Positions 16,228 to 26,235 are shown, numbered from the stretch's first letter. The stretch is DNA of 64,000 nucleotides from CAVPGP01 sp963718065 (GCA_963718065.1 CAVQYE010000021.1:48824-112823), one strand, 5' to 3'. Translations and numbers: made by a program. The notes: a model not told the origin generated them from the letters alone.

Positions 16228-17211
16228 TTGCAGGACAAGGTGCACAACGTGATCGTGATCGGCGGTGGTCCCGCCGGGTACACCGCTGCGCTCTACGCGG
16301 CGCGCGCGAACCTGGAGCCGCTCGTCATCGAGGGCTTCCAGTGGGGCGGGCAGCTGATGCTGACGAGCGACGTCGAGAACTATCCGGGCTACCCCGACGG
16401 CATCATGGGCCCGCAGATGATGACCGAGTTCCGCCGCCAGGCCGAGCGGTTCGGCACCGAGTTCATCACCGACAGCGTGACGAAGGTCGACTTCTCAGAG
16501 CGGCCGTTCCGCATCTGGGTCGAGGGCGACCAGTACCGCGCCAACTCAGTGATCGTCGCCACCGGCGCCGACGCGCGCTGGATCGGGCTCGACTCCGAGG
16601 AGCGGCTCAAGGGCCGCGGCGTGTCGGCCTGCGCGACGTGTGACGGCGCGTTCTTCCGCGACAAGCACATCTACGTCGTCGGCGGCGGCGACACGGCCTT
16701 CGAGGAGGCGCTCTTCCTGACCCGGTTCGGGATCAAGGTGACGCTCGTGCACCGGCGCAACGAGTTCCGCGCCTCGCAGATCATGATCGACCGCGCGCGC
16801 TTGAACGAGAAGATCGAGATCCTGACGCCGTTCGTCGTCGAGGAAGTGCTCGGCGACACGTTCATCACCGGCCTCCGGCTCCGGAACACCGAGACGGACG
16901 AGACCCGCGAGGTCGACGCCGGCGGTCTCTTCGTCGCAATCGGGCACGACCCGAACACGAAGCTCTTCCTCGACCAGCTCGACCATGACGAGAACGGCTA
17001 CCTGATCACCGAGCCGGGCTCGACGCGCACCAATATCCCGGGCGTCTTCGCGGTCGGCGACGTCCAGGATCACATCTACCGCCAGGCCGTCACGGCGGCC
17101 GGCACCGGCTGCATGGGCGCGCTCGACGCGGAGCGGTTCCTGGCCGAGCACGAGGGTCACGCCGAGAAGGCGTCGACCGCACCACCCAGCAAGGCGCCCG
17201 CAGCGGCCTAG
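16228..17211 (+). CDS. trxB: Thioredoxin-disulfide reductase
   Basis: 327 residues, the normal length for low-molecular-weight bacterial thioredoxin reductase, which passes electrons from NADPH via FAD to thioredoxin. GGGPAG at 12-17 binds FAD, the redox-active CATC is at residues 135-138 (SACATCDG), GGGDTA at 152-157 binds NADPH, and the C-terminal FAVGDVQD closes the FAD site. The start is a TTG preceded by a GAGGAGG site at proper distance. No thioredoxin gene follows directly. A TTTAATACG sequence about 35 bases upstream could be a -10 element. Confidence 0.95.
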   Translation: MQDKVHNVIVIGGGPAGYTAALYAARANLEPLVIEGFQWGGQLMLTSDVENYPGYPDGIMGPQMMTEFRRQAERFGTEFITDSVTKVDFSERPFRIWVEGDQYRANSVIVATGADARWIGLDSEERLKGRGVSACATCDGAFFRDKHIYVVGGGDTAFEEALFLTRFGIKVTLVHRRNEFRASQIMIDRARLNEKIEILTPFVVEEVLGDTFITGLRLRNTETDETREVDAGGLFVAIGHDPNTKLFLDQLDHDENGYLITEPGSTRTNIPGVFAVGDVQDHIYRQAVTAAGTGCMGALDAERFLAEHEGHAEKASTAPPSKAPAAA

Positions 17212-17255
17212 GCCCACCGCCCCGGTCCAGCCGACACCGCGCGTACCCTCGTTGC

Positions 17256-17671
17256 GTGGGCGAGTGGATCGACCTCCTCGATCCCGACGAGGACGAACTG
17301 CGCGCAAAGGCGCCGCGCGAGCTCGCCGCGACGGCGATTCACATCATGCGAGCGCCGCCGCGGCCGGGGGTGCGCCGCGGCCGACGCTTCAGACCCACGG
17401 TGACTACGTCTTCGGCGTCTTCCTCGTCGCCGTGGCGGTTCCCGACGAGGATCTCGTCAAGATCTCGAACGACCAGAACGAGGTCGTGAAACGCCTGACC
17501 GTGGTCGCCTCGCTGCTCCTTGTGCCGACCTTCATCGTCGGCGTCTACGGGCAGAACTTCCGCCACATCTCTGAGTTGCATTGGGGCTTCGGCTACTGGT
17601 GGTCGTGGGGCTGGATCCTGGCCACGACGGTCGGCCAGCTCGCGTTCTTCCGCTGGAAGCGCTGGATCTAG
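17256..17671 (+). pseudogene. CorA-type Mg2+/Co2+ channel remnant: frameshift and internal deletion
   Basis: The beginning (WIDLLDPDEDELRAKAPREL) is a CorA N-terminus. After a frameshift near 17,370 the reading continues in another frame with PTLQTHGDYVFGVFLVAVAVP, the next conserved CorA stretch. Directly after VPDED the sequence jumps to LVKISNDQNEVVKRLTVVAS, a segment near the C-terminus, and then the two membrane helices with the YGQNF signature (the GMN-type loop), ending FFRWKRWI. Roughly 190-210 residues of the cytoplasmic funnel are missing. A normal CorA is about 310-320 residues, so this copy cannot make a working channel. An assembly collapse is an alternative explanation. Confidence 0.8.
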
Positions 17672-17701
17672 GAGGGTTTGGCGTCGCTACGATCGGCTGA
17701 G

Positions 17702-18142
17702 ATGCCGATCTTCATCTGCCCCAACTGCAAGGACCGCTCGATCGACGCCGACGGCTTCGAGGGGATGTCCGGCCAGGCGGTCGCCTGCCGGCGTTGCAGC
17801 TTCGGCTTCCTCTTCGAGCTGATGGAGGACTACTACCCGGCGCCGGGCACCGGGTTCGTGACGTGCGACCAGCACGGCAGAGTGCTCGCCGTCGGGCGCG
17901 GCGTCTTCGAGCTGACGGGCTTCCAGGAGAAGGATCTGATGGGCCGCGACGTCGTCGACGCGCTCGACCTCGACGGCGAGCCGGTCGGACTGGTGCGCGA
18001 GTGGGGTGTGCGCCGCATCGGGGAGCGGATGGAGCTCCGGACGAGCTCCGGCCGCCCGCAGCCGGTGACGGTCGACCTCTTCCCGGCCTACGACGCTGAC
18101 GGCGGGATGCTCGTGGCGCTCACGCCGCGCTCCGGCTCGTAG
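17702..18142 (+). CDS. PAS-domain protein with N-terminal zinc ribbon
   Basis: From the ATG at 17,702 the product is 146 residues. Residues 4-40 hold a probable zinc ribbon (FICPNCKDRSIDADG then ACRRCSFGF, giving CxxC...CxxC). Residues 50-140 are a single PAS fold (GFVTCDQHGRVLAVGRGVFE, ELTGFQEKDLMGRDVVDAL, PVTVDLFPAYDADGG). No output domain is attached, so it may sense a ligand and act through a partner. The GAGGG upstream of an alternative TTG at 17,678 is too close to serve as a normal ribosome-binding site, hence the ATG choice. It overlaps the convergent gene at 18,120 by 23 bases. Confidence 0.7.
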   Translation: MPIFICPNCKDRSIDADGFEGMSGQAVACRRCSFGFLFELMEDYYPAPGTGFVTCDQHGRVLAVGRGVFELTGFQEKDLMGRDVVDALDLDGEPVGLVREWGVRRIGERMELRTSSGRPQPVTVDLFPAYDADGGMLVALTPRSGS

Positions 18143-18422
18143 CCTCTTCGAGCTGCTGCTCGACCCACGCTTGCAGCTCGACGACCGCCGTGAGCGCCTG
18201 CTCCAGCTCGCGCAGCTCAGCGCGGAGCGCACGCACGTCGAACGGCGCGAGCAGGCCGAGCACCGAGAGCCGCTCGACCGTCACGGCGGGCAGGTCGCGG
18301 CGCGCCTGCCGCTCGATCGCCGCCTGCCGCAGCCGCGACCGGGCACGCTCCGCCCGCGCCCCAAGCGAGGCAGCCTCGCCGGCGAGCGCATCGGCGTAGA
18401 CGGCGAGCTCGATCGCGCGCAT
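18120..18422 (-). CDS. Hypothetical helical protein, 100 aa
   Basis: An all-helical, Ala/Arg/Glu/Leu-rich protein with probable coiled coils at residues 5-45 (ADALAGEAASLGARAERARS) and 65-95 (LRAELRELEQALTAVVELQA). No cysteines, membrane segments or known domain. The frame has the strong third-position GC bias of its neighbours, but the convergent overlap with the PAS gene and its simple composition keep confidence moderate. Confidence 0.5.
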   Translation of the reverse strand: MRAIELAVYADALAGEAASLGARAERARSRLRQAAIERQARRDLPAVTVERLSVLGLLAPFDVRALRAELRELEQALTAVVELQAWVEQQLEEATSRSAA

Positions 18423-18607
18423 CCCCCGACGCTAGCGCGCGGACACGCCTGCGATTGGAACGCCTTCGTGACAAAACTGCCATGAAAGCGCACGCGCACT
18501 GGCAGCCCCACGGGACACGGTAGCCGTGCCACCCGCACGCAATCGTGACGATTGCGTGACGATTCTCCCCGCCCGCACGGCAAGGCTCGTGGCGCGCGCG
18601 GCCGCGA

Positions 18608-19276
18608 CTAGACGCGGCTGGACGGACAGAGATCGCTGAGCACGCAGTCCTCGCACCGGGGCGAACGCGCGTCGCACACCCTCCGCCCATGCCAGATCAG
18701 CAGATGCGGCAGCGGCCCCCAGTCGGCGCGCGGCACGAGGCGCATCAGATCCTGCTCGATCTTCACCGGGTCCTCCTGCTTCGTGAAGCCGAGGCGCTGC
18801 GAGAGCCGGCGCACGTGGGTGTCGACGACGATCCCGACCGGCCGGCCGCGCTCCGCCGAGACGACGTTCGCCGTCTTGCGCGCGACGCCGGGCAGGCGGA
18901 GCAGCTCTTCGAAGGTGTCCGGCACCTGGCCGTCGTGGCGCTCGATCAGGATCTTCATCGTCCCGCGCAGCGCCTTCGCCTTTTGCCGGAAGAAGCCCGT
19001 CCGGAAGATGTCGCGCTCGAGGTCTGCGACCGGGACGGCCAGATAGTCCTCGGGCTTCTGGTACTTGACGAAGAGCTTCTCGGTCACCATGTTCACATTC
19101 ACGTCCGTCGTCTGTGCCGACAACATGACCGAGACGAGAAGCTCGAGATCGTTGTCGAACCGGAGGGCGATCGTCGCGTCGGGATGCTCGGCGGCGAGGC
19201 GCTCGAGAATCGGCCCGACACGCTGACGCTTCGGCCCGACGCGACGCCGTGCCTCGGCGACGTAACTCCTAGCCAA
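18608..19276 (-). CDS. nth: Endonuclease III (DNA glycosylase/AP lyase)
   Basis: About 222 residues. The helix-hairpin-helix LPGVARKTANVV carries the catalytic Lys, and VVDTHVRRLSQRLGF the catalytic Asp. The C-terminal C-X6-C-X2-C-X5-C (CDARSPRCEDCVLSDLC) binds the 4Fe-4S cluster. Nth removes oxidised pyrimidines and nicks abasic sites in base excision repair. The start is uncertain: a TTG at 19,276 overlaps the end of the helicase/nuclease gene and fits the usual Nth beginning (AEARRRVGPKRQRVGPILE), while the next upstream ATG at 19,390 would add about 38 unlikely residues. It is the last gene of an apparent addB-addA-nth unit. Confidence 0.88.
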   Translation of the reverse strand: MARSYVAEARRRVGPKRQRVGPILERLAAEHPDATIALRFDNDLELLVSVMLSAQTTDVNVNMVTEKLFVKYQKPEDYLAVPVADLERDIFRTGFFRQKAKALRGTMKILIERHDGQVPDTFEELLRLPGVARKTANVVSAERGRPVGIVVDTHVRRLSQRLGFTKQEDPVKIEQDLMRLVPRADWGPLPHLLIWHGRRVCDARSPRCEDCVLSDLCPSSRV

Positions 19277-22200
19277 CGGCGGCGAGCGGGCGTGGACGAT
19301 TGGGCAGGCGCGGGCCGGCGCAGACGACGTCGAGCGCGGGGCAGGTCGAGCAGGCCCAGTCGCTCGGCGTCGGCACGAACTCCTCCGCATGGATGCGGCG
19401 GATCGCCTCGGAGAGCCCGGCCTCGAGCTCGGGCACGTCGTCGCGGCTGAAGGTGGTGGTCACGATCGCGTCTGGGCGCTCGACGAATGCGTAGACGACC
19501 TCGACCTCCTCGGCGCCGGCGCGGAAGCAGGCAAGAGCGTAGACGAGCCGCTGCAGCGAGTAGTGCTCGTCGATGATCTGCTCCGGGAGCGCGTCGCCGA
19601 GCGGGTTCGTCTTGTAGTCGAGCACGAGCGCCTGATCGCCGTCGCGGTGCAACACGTCGAGGCGCCCTTCGAGGACGACGCCGTCATGCTCGAAGAGGAA
19701 CGGCCGCTCGACCTGGACGTCGTCGAGCGAGGCGAGGCGCTGGGCGAGGTCCGACTCGCACCAGTTCGCCACGTAGCCGGTGACCCGCTCGAGCTCCTCG
19801 TCGGTGATCGACGGATACCAGGCGCGCACCTGCTCGACATCCGGTGCGACGGGCTGTGCGGGCTCGATCTGCTCGAGCAGGCGGTGCACGGCGTCTCCGA
19901 TCTCCATGCCGCCCATTCCCTCGTGGCCCGACGCCGTGGCGACCGGGCGACGCTCGCGCATCCCGACCACGCGCCGCGCGTAGTACTTGTACGAGCAGCT
20001 CTCGAACTCGGAGAGCGCCGTGAACGAGAGCCGACGCGCACGGTGAAGCGGCGGCGCCGGGATCGGCTCGAGGGCGGGCAGCGCGATCGCCGGCGCGCCG
20101 GTCCCGTCCGGCAGGTCGCCGAAGAGCGAGAGCTGCACGATCTCGGTCGCCGCTTCGGCCGCCGGCTCGAGCCGTGGATCGGGCTCCGCGTCCGGTGCGA
20201 AGCGGTCGACGCGGACGAGCACGCGCGCCGGTCCGCGCTCGACCTCGATCGGCTCTGCCGAGGTCAGCTCCTCGTCGAGCTCGAGCCGCGCCACGACCCA
20301 GCCGATCGGCGTGTCCCGCCGGTCGTCCACGGCGCCGGAGACGATCAGGCGGTCGATCGCGCGGGTCATCGCGACGTAGTAGAGCCGCAGCCGCTCCGCA
20401 CGCTCCTCGGCCTCGCGCGCGGCCTTCACCTCGTCGTACGAGAACGCTGAGAGTGGCTTGCTCGTCGCCGGGTCGCGCATCTGGAAGCCGAAGCGGCCGT
20501 CGGCGAGAGCCAGGATCTCGTCGGCCGGCGGCGCCCGGTCGCGGCCCGCGTCGGCGACGACGACGACCTTGAACTCGAGCCCCTTCGCCGAGTGGATCGT
20601 CAGCAGGCGCACGGCGTCCGCGCCCTCCTCCTCCGAGACGGCCTCGCGCTCGGTCGAGCCGAGGGCGTCCTGCTGGCGGACGAAGCGCACGAAGCCCTCG
20701 ATGTCCGGGCCGCGCAGCTCCTCGTACGAGCGCGCCAGCCGCGCGAGCTTGCGCAGGTTGGCGTAGCGCCGATTCCCGTCCCACTGGGCCAGCACCGCCA
20801 GGTCGTAGTCGTGGTCGGCGATCACACGCTCGCAGAGCCGCTCGAGCGAGAGCCGCGTCGACGCCGTGACGAGCCGGTCGTACCGCTGCCGGAACGCGCG
20901 CACGAGCTGGGCGTCGCGCTCGGGCAGCGTCGAGGGCACACCCCGCTCGATGCCGGTGAAGAGCGGCCGCTTCGACGCGGCCCGGCGGATCAGCACCAGC
21001 GCGTCGTTGGAGACGCCGACGAACGGCGACGCGAGCACCGTCAGCACGGCCTCGTCGTCGTAGCGGTTCTGGATCAGGCGCAGGTACTGAAGGAGGTCGT
21101 TCACCTGCTGCTGGCCGTAGTAGCCCTTGCCTGTCGCGCGGTAGGTCGGCAGATCGAGCCGGCGCAGCTCCTGCTCGTACCACTCGGCGTCGGTGCCGGC
21201 GGCGAAGAGGAGCACGATCTCGCCCGGTTCGGCCGCGCCGGCGTCGACGAGCTCGCGCACGCGCCGCGCAATCGCCTTCGCCTCGCCGCGACGCCAGTGC
21301 ACGCCGGTCTCGGAGTACGACTCCTTGTCCGTCACGAGGAGCTCCACCGGGTGGCCGAACACCGGATCGTCGAACTCGCCCGACGCAGCGAGCGGCTGGA
21401 ACTCGTCACCGAACTCCTCGCCGAAGAGGCGGTTCACCGCGGCGAGCACCTGCGGGCGAGAGCGGTAGTTGCGTGTCAAGGCGAGCAACGTGTTCGCCGG
21501 GTCGGCGCGCCGGTCGCGAAAGACGCGGACGTCCGCGTGGCGGAAGCCGTAGATCGACTGGAACTCGTCGCCGACGAAGAAGAGCTCGTGCTCGCCCGGG
21601 CCTTGCGAGACGAGGTCGACCAGCTCGCACTGGAGCCGGTTCGTGTCCTGGAACTCGTCGACCATGACCGCCTTGAAGCGCAGCTGCTCGCGCTCGCGGA
21701 TCTGCTCGTTGTCACGCAACAGGTTGCGGGCGACGAGCTGGAGATCCTCGAAGTCGAGTGCCGACTCCCGCTCCTTCGCCGCGGCGTACTGCGCGCCGAA
21801 GCGGTCGAGGAGCTCCTGCAGCAGCTCGCGATCCGCCTGCGCCAGCAGATCCAGCGCGGCCTGCTCGACGCGCTTCCGAGCCTCCTCGTAAGTCGCCGCG
21901 CGCTCGCCGCTCGCCCGGAAGCCGGAGAGGTCGAAGAGGCGGTCCGCCTGGTGACCGCCCACGAGGACGTCGAGCATTCCCTGCGCCGAGCGCCGCTGCG
22001 CGTCCGTCGCAGACGCATCGTCGACGAGGCACCGTGCCGCCTCGTGCAGCTCGGCGGCGCGCTCGCCGAGCGGCGCCGGCTCGCCCAGCTCCAGCACGAG
22101 CTCCCGGCCTGCCGAGCGGAGCGTCTCGAAGACGCCGATCAGCATCCGGCGCAGCCGCTGGCCGCCGTACGCGGCAAGCAGGCGGAGGCGGTCGGGCTCG

Positions 22201-22616
22201 TCGCCGGCGGAGAAGTCCTGCAGCGCAGCGTCGAACGCCTCGCCGCGGACGATCAGACCCTGGTTCTCGTCGAGCTCGCGGAAGCGCGGGTCGATGCCCG
22301 CCTCGAACGGATACGTGCGGAGCAGCCGGGCGCAGAAGCCGTGGACGGTCGAGATCCATGCTCCGTCGAGCTCACGGGCCAGGTCGGTGCGCCCGCGCTC
22401 GACGAGCGCCGCCCGGATCCGCGCGCGCAGCTCGGCAGCCGCCTTGTTCGTGTACGTGACGACGAGGATCGAGCCGACGTCCATCCCCTCGTCGCAGACG
22501 TGGCGAACGAACCGCTCGACGAGGACGGTCGTCTTGCCGGTGCCCGCTCCCGCCGAGACGAAGACGCGCCCACGCGCCTCGATCGCAGCGTGTTGCTCCG
22601 GGTTCGGCGTCCTCAT
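19269..22616 (-). CDS. AddA-like UvrD helicase/RecB-type nuclease
   Basis: 1,115 residues. The N-terminal UvrD/Rep helicase has SAGAGTGKTTVLVERF (Walker A at 21-29), VMVDEFQDTNRLQ (motif II), LTRNYRSRPQVLAAV (motif IV region) and LLTIHSAKGLEFKVVVV (motif V). The C-terminal 200 residues form a PD-(D/E)XK nuclease with GRLDVLHRDGDQALVLDYKT, and a late CSTCPALDVVC cysteine cluster. With the adjacent subunit it should form a double-strand-break-processing AddAB/AdnAB-type complex that unwinds and resects DNA ends for RecA. The ATG at 22,616 overlaps the upstream stop (ATGA), showing tight coupling. Confidence 0.88.
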   Translation of the reverse strand: MRTPNPEQHAAIEARGRVFVSAGAGTGKTTVLVERFVRHVCDEGMDVGSILVVTYTNKAAAELRARIRAALVERGRTDLARELDGAWISTVHGFCARLLRTYPFEAGIDPRFRELDENQGLIVRGEAFDAALQDFSAGDEPDRLRLLAAYGGQRLRRMLIGVFETLRSAGRELVLELGEPAPLGERAAELHEAARCLVDDASATDAQRRSAQGMLDVLVGGHQADRLFDLSGFRASGERAATYEEARKRVEQAALDLLAQADRELLQELLDRFGAQYAAAKERESALDFEDLQLVARNLLRDNEQIREREQLRFKAVMVDEFQDTNRLQCELVDLVSQGPGEHELFFVGDEFQSIYGFRHADVRVFRDRRADPANTLLALTRNYRSRPQVLAAVNRLFGEEFGDEFQPLAASGEFDDPVFGHPVELLVTDKESYSETGVHWRRGEAKAIARRVRELVDAGAAEPGEIVLLFAAGTDAEWYEQELRRLDLPTYRATGKGYYGQQQVNDLLQYLRLIQNRYDDEAVLTVLASPFVGVSNDALVLIRRAASKRPLFTGIERGVPSTLPERDAQLVRAFRQRYDRLVTASTRLSLERLCERVIADHDYDLAVLAQWDGNRRYANLRKLARLARSYEELRGPDIEGFVRFVRQQDALGSTEREAVSEEEGADAVRLLTIHSAKGLEFKVVVVADAGRDRAPPADEILALADGRFGFQMRDPATSKPLSAFSYDEVKAAREAEERAERLRLYYVAMTRAIDRLIVSGAVDDRRDTPIGWVVARLELDEELTSAEPIEVERGPARVLVRVDRFAPDAEPDPRLEPAAEAATEIVQLSLFGDLPDGTGAPAIALPALEPIPAPPLHRARRLSFTALSEFESCSYKYYARRVVGMRERRPVATASGHEGMGGMEIGDAVHRLLEQIEPAQPVAPDVEQVRAWYPSITDEELERVTGYVANWCESDLAQRLASLDDVQVERPFLFEHDGVVLEGRLDVLHRDGDQALVLDYKTNPLGDALPEQIIDEHYSLQRLVYALACFRAGAEEVEVVYAFVERPDAIVTTTFSRDDVPELEAGLSEAIRRIHAEEFVPTPSDWACSTCPALDVVCAGPRLPNRPRPLAAVG

Positions 22617-25545
22617 GCCCTCTCCACCCGGCACATGCCCCAGAGGTCGCACCAGGCCGGGCAGCCGTCCTCGCCGCGTGGGTCGTGCTGGATGTCGCCC
22701 TCGCCGATCCGCGCCGCGAGCCCGCGGGCAGTCTCCTTCGCGCCCTCAACGACCTTCCAGAACTCCTCTTCGTCGAGGTAGTCGTTGCGGACGAACCCGG
22801 GCAGGTCCTCGTCCTTCGCCTCTGCGCGCAGCAGCCCGCGCGCCTTGCCGTCGCCCGCGAGCGGGCGGTAGACGCCGCCGAGCGGCTCGATCCCGACGAG
22901 GTCGCGGAGGACGAGCATGTAGAGCGGAATCTGGAGCCGCAGCTCCTTCTCGATCGACGCCGCCGAATGGGCTCCCTTGCCCGACTTGTAGTCGACGACC
23001 ATCCCCCGGGCGGAAACGGGTCGATGTCGATGCGGTCGATCTTCCCCGAGAGCTTCACGCCGTCGCCCAAGTCGAGCCCGCGCTGCAGCTCCTGCGGCGA
23101 GCGGTCGTTCCCGAACGAGACCTCGAAGCGCCGCGGCACGAGCTGCAGCTCCGTCTCCGCCTCCGCGTGCACGAGCTTCTCGAGATCGCGCCAGAGGGTC
23201 GAGTCGAGCTCGCGGCGCTGCATCTCGGTCATGTCCATCCGGACGCCTGCGAGCGCCGTGTCGAGACAGGTGCGCATGAACCGGACGCAGTCGTCGATCT
23301 TGTGCGGCTCGACGCGCTCGATCCCGAGCTCCTTCGGAAGCCCCGCGAAGAACTTGAAGAGAGCGCTGTGCGCGACCGAGCCCTTCAGCATCGGGTCGAC
23401 CTCCGCATCGATCGTCTTCGGATCGAGGAACCGCTCCACGAACCAGGCAGACGAGCAATCAGCGAAGCGCTCCAGTTCGGTGACGCGGAACGACGTGCGC
23501 GACCCGAGCTCCTCGAGGACGAGTGGATGCCGCAGCCGCGTCTGGCGCTTGAACGAGCGCACCGCGCGGTCGAGGCGCCGCTCCCACCCGTTCGCGTACG
23601 CGAGCGCGTCGGCCTGCGGCTGGTCGGTCGACGCGAGCGTCGCGAGAGAGCGCAGGCGCTCGCGCTCGGTCGGCGCGTCCTCGAGCCGCCACGTCAGCTC
23701 CGAGAGCGCGCGGCGGCGACGCCAGCGGACGGCGTCCTCCTCCGGGAAGAGCTGCCAGACCTCCTCCCAGAACGGGCTCGGCTCGCGCGGGCCGCCGTCG
23801 TCGGTGGCCGCCTCGCGGACGAGGTAGAGACGCCGCGTGGCGCGGGAGCACGCCGTGTAGAAGAGATACCGGTCGCGGCTGACCTGGTCGGGCCTCACGA
23901 GGCGGGCGCCGAGGGCGCGGCGGGCATCCTCGTCGAGGAACGGTGACGCCTGCGTGCGCCGGGGCAGGCTGCCCTCCTCGAGACCGAGGATGAAGACGAC
24001 GTCGTAGCGGCGGGTGCGGACGCGGAGCAGGTCGAGGACGGCGACCTTTCCCTCCTCGCGCGCTGTCCCGAGCCGGACGGGAGCGCGCTCGATCGCGGCG
24101 AGCAGGTCGTCGCGCGAGAAGTCGTTGCCGAGCCGTTCCCAGGCCTCGAGCTCGCCGAGCAGGCGGTTGACGGTCTCGAAGCAGCGCAGGTCGAGACGTG
24201 CCGCCTCGGTCGCGGGCGGGTCCTCCGTGCCGTAGGCACTGCGGAGCATCGACGTCACGAGCGCGCGGACGCCCGCGAGCGGCGACTCGGCGGCGCGCAG
24301 GTCGCGAAGCGGCGGCAGCGGCACGCCGTCGCGGAGCTTGTCGGTCTCCTCCTCGGCGCGCGTGCCCGCGTCGATCGCTCGCCCGCGCAGGCGCCCTTCC
24401 GTGAAGTCGACCGCGCGGCGCTCGATGCCGGAATAGGGCGAGCGCAGGAATCCGTAGAGGTCGCCGCGGGTGCCGTCCTGCCAGGCGAAACGGAGGAGCG
24501 CTGCGAGCGCTTGCCCGTACGGCGTCTGGCCGAGCCGCAGCTGCCCTTCGAGCGCGTACGGGACGCCGAAGCTGCCGAGTGCGGTCTCGATCGGCGCGCG
24601 CCAGCGCTCGAGCGACGGGCAGACGACTGCGATCCGCTCCGGAGCAGTGCCCGTGCGGATCAGCTCGAGCACCTCCTCGCCGACGAGCTCGAGGGCCCCG
24701 CGCGTGCCGGCGCCCTCGAAGAAGCGCACCGCACCGTCGATCGGCGGCGCCTCGGGCGTGGCGTCGTTGAAGAGGCCGCGCTCGATGTGGGCGATTGCGG
24801 GCTGGGCGTACTCGGCGGAGCGAGCCTCGAGCTCCTCGATCCGTCCGTCGGCGAGCGAGGCGAGCTCCTCGGCGATGCCGCGCAGCGACTCGAACGCCGC
24901 CCGTCCCGGCTCGTAAGGCAACGAGATCGTTACGTCGGCTCGGCCGGCGAGCGCTTCGATCACATGCCACTCCGATGCGGTCAGATCCTCGAACCCGTAT
25001 GCGAAGACCGGCTCGCCGTTCCACGCGTCGAGCTGCGAGGCGAGACGGACGGCTGCGCGGGCCCGGTGCAGGTCGCGGTCCCAGAGGCCGGCAGCGTCGA
25101 GCTCGTCCCGGTAGGCGGAGTAGAGCTGAGCGAGATCGCCGTCGAGCGCCGCCGGCTCGAGCAGGCCCTGCTCCAGCTCGCCGAGCGTTGCGAGCAGCGC
25201 GTCGGCGAAGCCGGGCGAGCGGGCCGAGCGAGACAGTCCGTTCAGCGGTGCCGAGGCGATCGCGCGCCGCACGAGCAGTGTCCGCTGGACGTCGGTCGCC
25301 ACGGGCCGCCCCTCCGGGTCGCCCTGCGCCACGCGCCGGAAGAGATCGTCGAAGGTGCCGATCCAGCCGCCCATCAAGGCGCCGTGGCGGGAGAGCAGGT
25401 CGCGCTGGCGACGGACGACGTCCGCCCCGTTCGGCACGATCAGGAGAGGTTCCTCGTCGAGCCGCGCCAGATAGCGCTCGAGCAGCAGCGCGACCTTGCC
25501 GGCGTTTGCCGGCCCTGTGAGCAGGGTCAACCCCATCCTTCCCAT
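22613..25545 (-). CDS. AddB-like helicase/nuclease subunit, frameshifted
   Basis: About 977 residues if one indel is corrected. The N-terminal part (LTLLTGPANAGKVALLLERY) has a degenerate Walker A with AGK. A UvrD-like C-terminal helicase region includes FILGLEEGSLPRRTQASPF. The nuclease domain has GKIDRIDIDPF, then after a one-base slip in a run of five G near 23,006 the frame resumes as MVVDYKSGKG. AddB-type Fe-S cysteines are visible: ADCSSAWF before the nuclease and GCPAWCDLWGMC at the end. Since both motifs are intact on either side of the slip, a homopolymer sequencing error is likelier than decay. It is the first gene of the unit with the AddA-like gene. Confidence 0.85.
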
Positions 25546-25611
25546 GGTAGTGGGGCTACCCGACGTTCCAGGCCGCCGAAAACGACGAAAAACAGCGGAA
25601 AGAGCGTCGGT

Positions 25612-26235
25612 TCAAGACTTCAGCGTTCGCCAGCCGAGAAGGCCGGCAAAGCCGAGGATCGCCGTGCCCGAGGCGAGGTCGACCGTCTTCACGACCTTCG
25701 GACCGATGCGGTGCCGAGCCAACGCCGCGCTCCCTGAGAGCAGCGTGAACCAGCTCAGTGAGCCGATGGCGACGCCGACGAGCAGCAGCGCCGCGCCACT
25801 CGGGCTCGAAACCACGTCTGCCGTGGAAGCGACCGAGAAGATCGCCGCCCAGGAGATGATCGTCAGCGGATTGGACGCGGTCGCGGCGAGCGACGTGGCG
25901 AACGCGCGCCTCGGCGAGGCGACCTCCTCGGGCGTCTCGCCGCCGAGCCGGATCCGGAACGCGCTCCAGATCGTGCGCAGCGCCACGGCGGCGAGGACGG
26001 CCGCGCCGGCGAGGCCCAGCGAGAGCCGCACCGGCTCGATCTGCAGGAGCGGCGCCGCACCGGCGACCCCTGCGACGGCGTAGAGCGTGTCGACGAGCGC
26101 GGCCCCGGCGCCGATCGCCCAGCCCGATGCGAAGCCGTAGCGGAGCGAGGACCGCAGGCAGAGGAGCCAGATCGGACCGACCTGGGCACCGACGGCAAAT
26201 CCGAGCGCAAGCCCGGCAAGCGCCGCGGAGATCAT
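25612..26235 (-). CDS. LysE/RhtB-family exporter
   Basis: 207 residues with about six membrane segments. The family-type start ALAGLALGFAVGAQVGPIWLL includes the G-x-x-x-GP signature, and SNPLTIISWAAIFS carries the conserved NP-helix. LysE proteins export amino acids or related small molecules by proton exchange; the substrate is not apparent. It lies alone between the AddB-like gene and a zinc-ribbon gene, all on the minus strand. Confidence 0.85.
   Translation of the reverse strand: MISAALAGLALGFAVGAQVGPIWLLCLRSSLRYGFASGWAIGAGAALVDTLYAVAGVAGAAPLLQIEPVRLSLGLAGAAVLAAVALRTIWSAFRIRLGGETPEEVASPRRAFATSLAATASNPLTIISWAAIFSVASTADVVSSPSGAALLLVGVAIGSLSWFTLLSGSAALARHRIGPKVVKTVDLASGTAILGFAGLLGWRTLKS

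Noticed and set aside
23003..23010. Programmed ribosomal frameshift in the AddB-like gene
   Set aside because: There is no slippery heptamer or downstream pseudoknot, many other genes show similar slips, and AddB is not known to use recoding. A homopolymer error explains it better.
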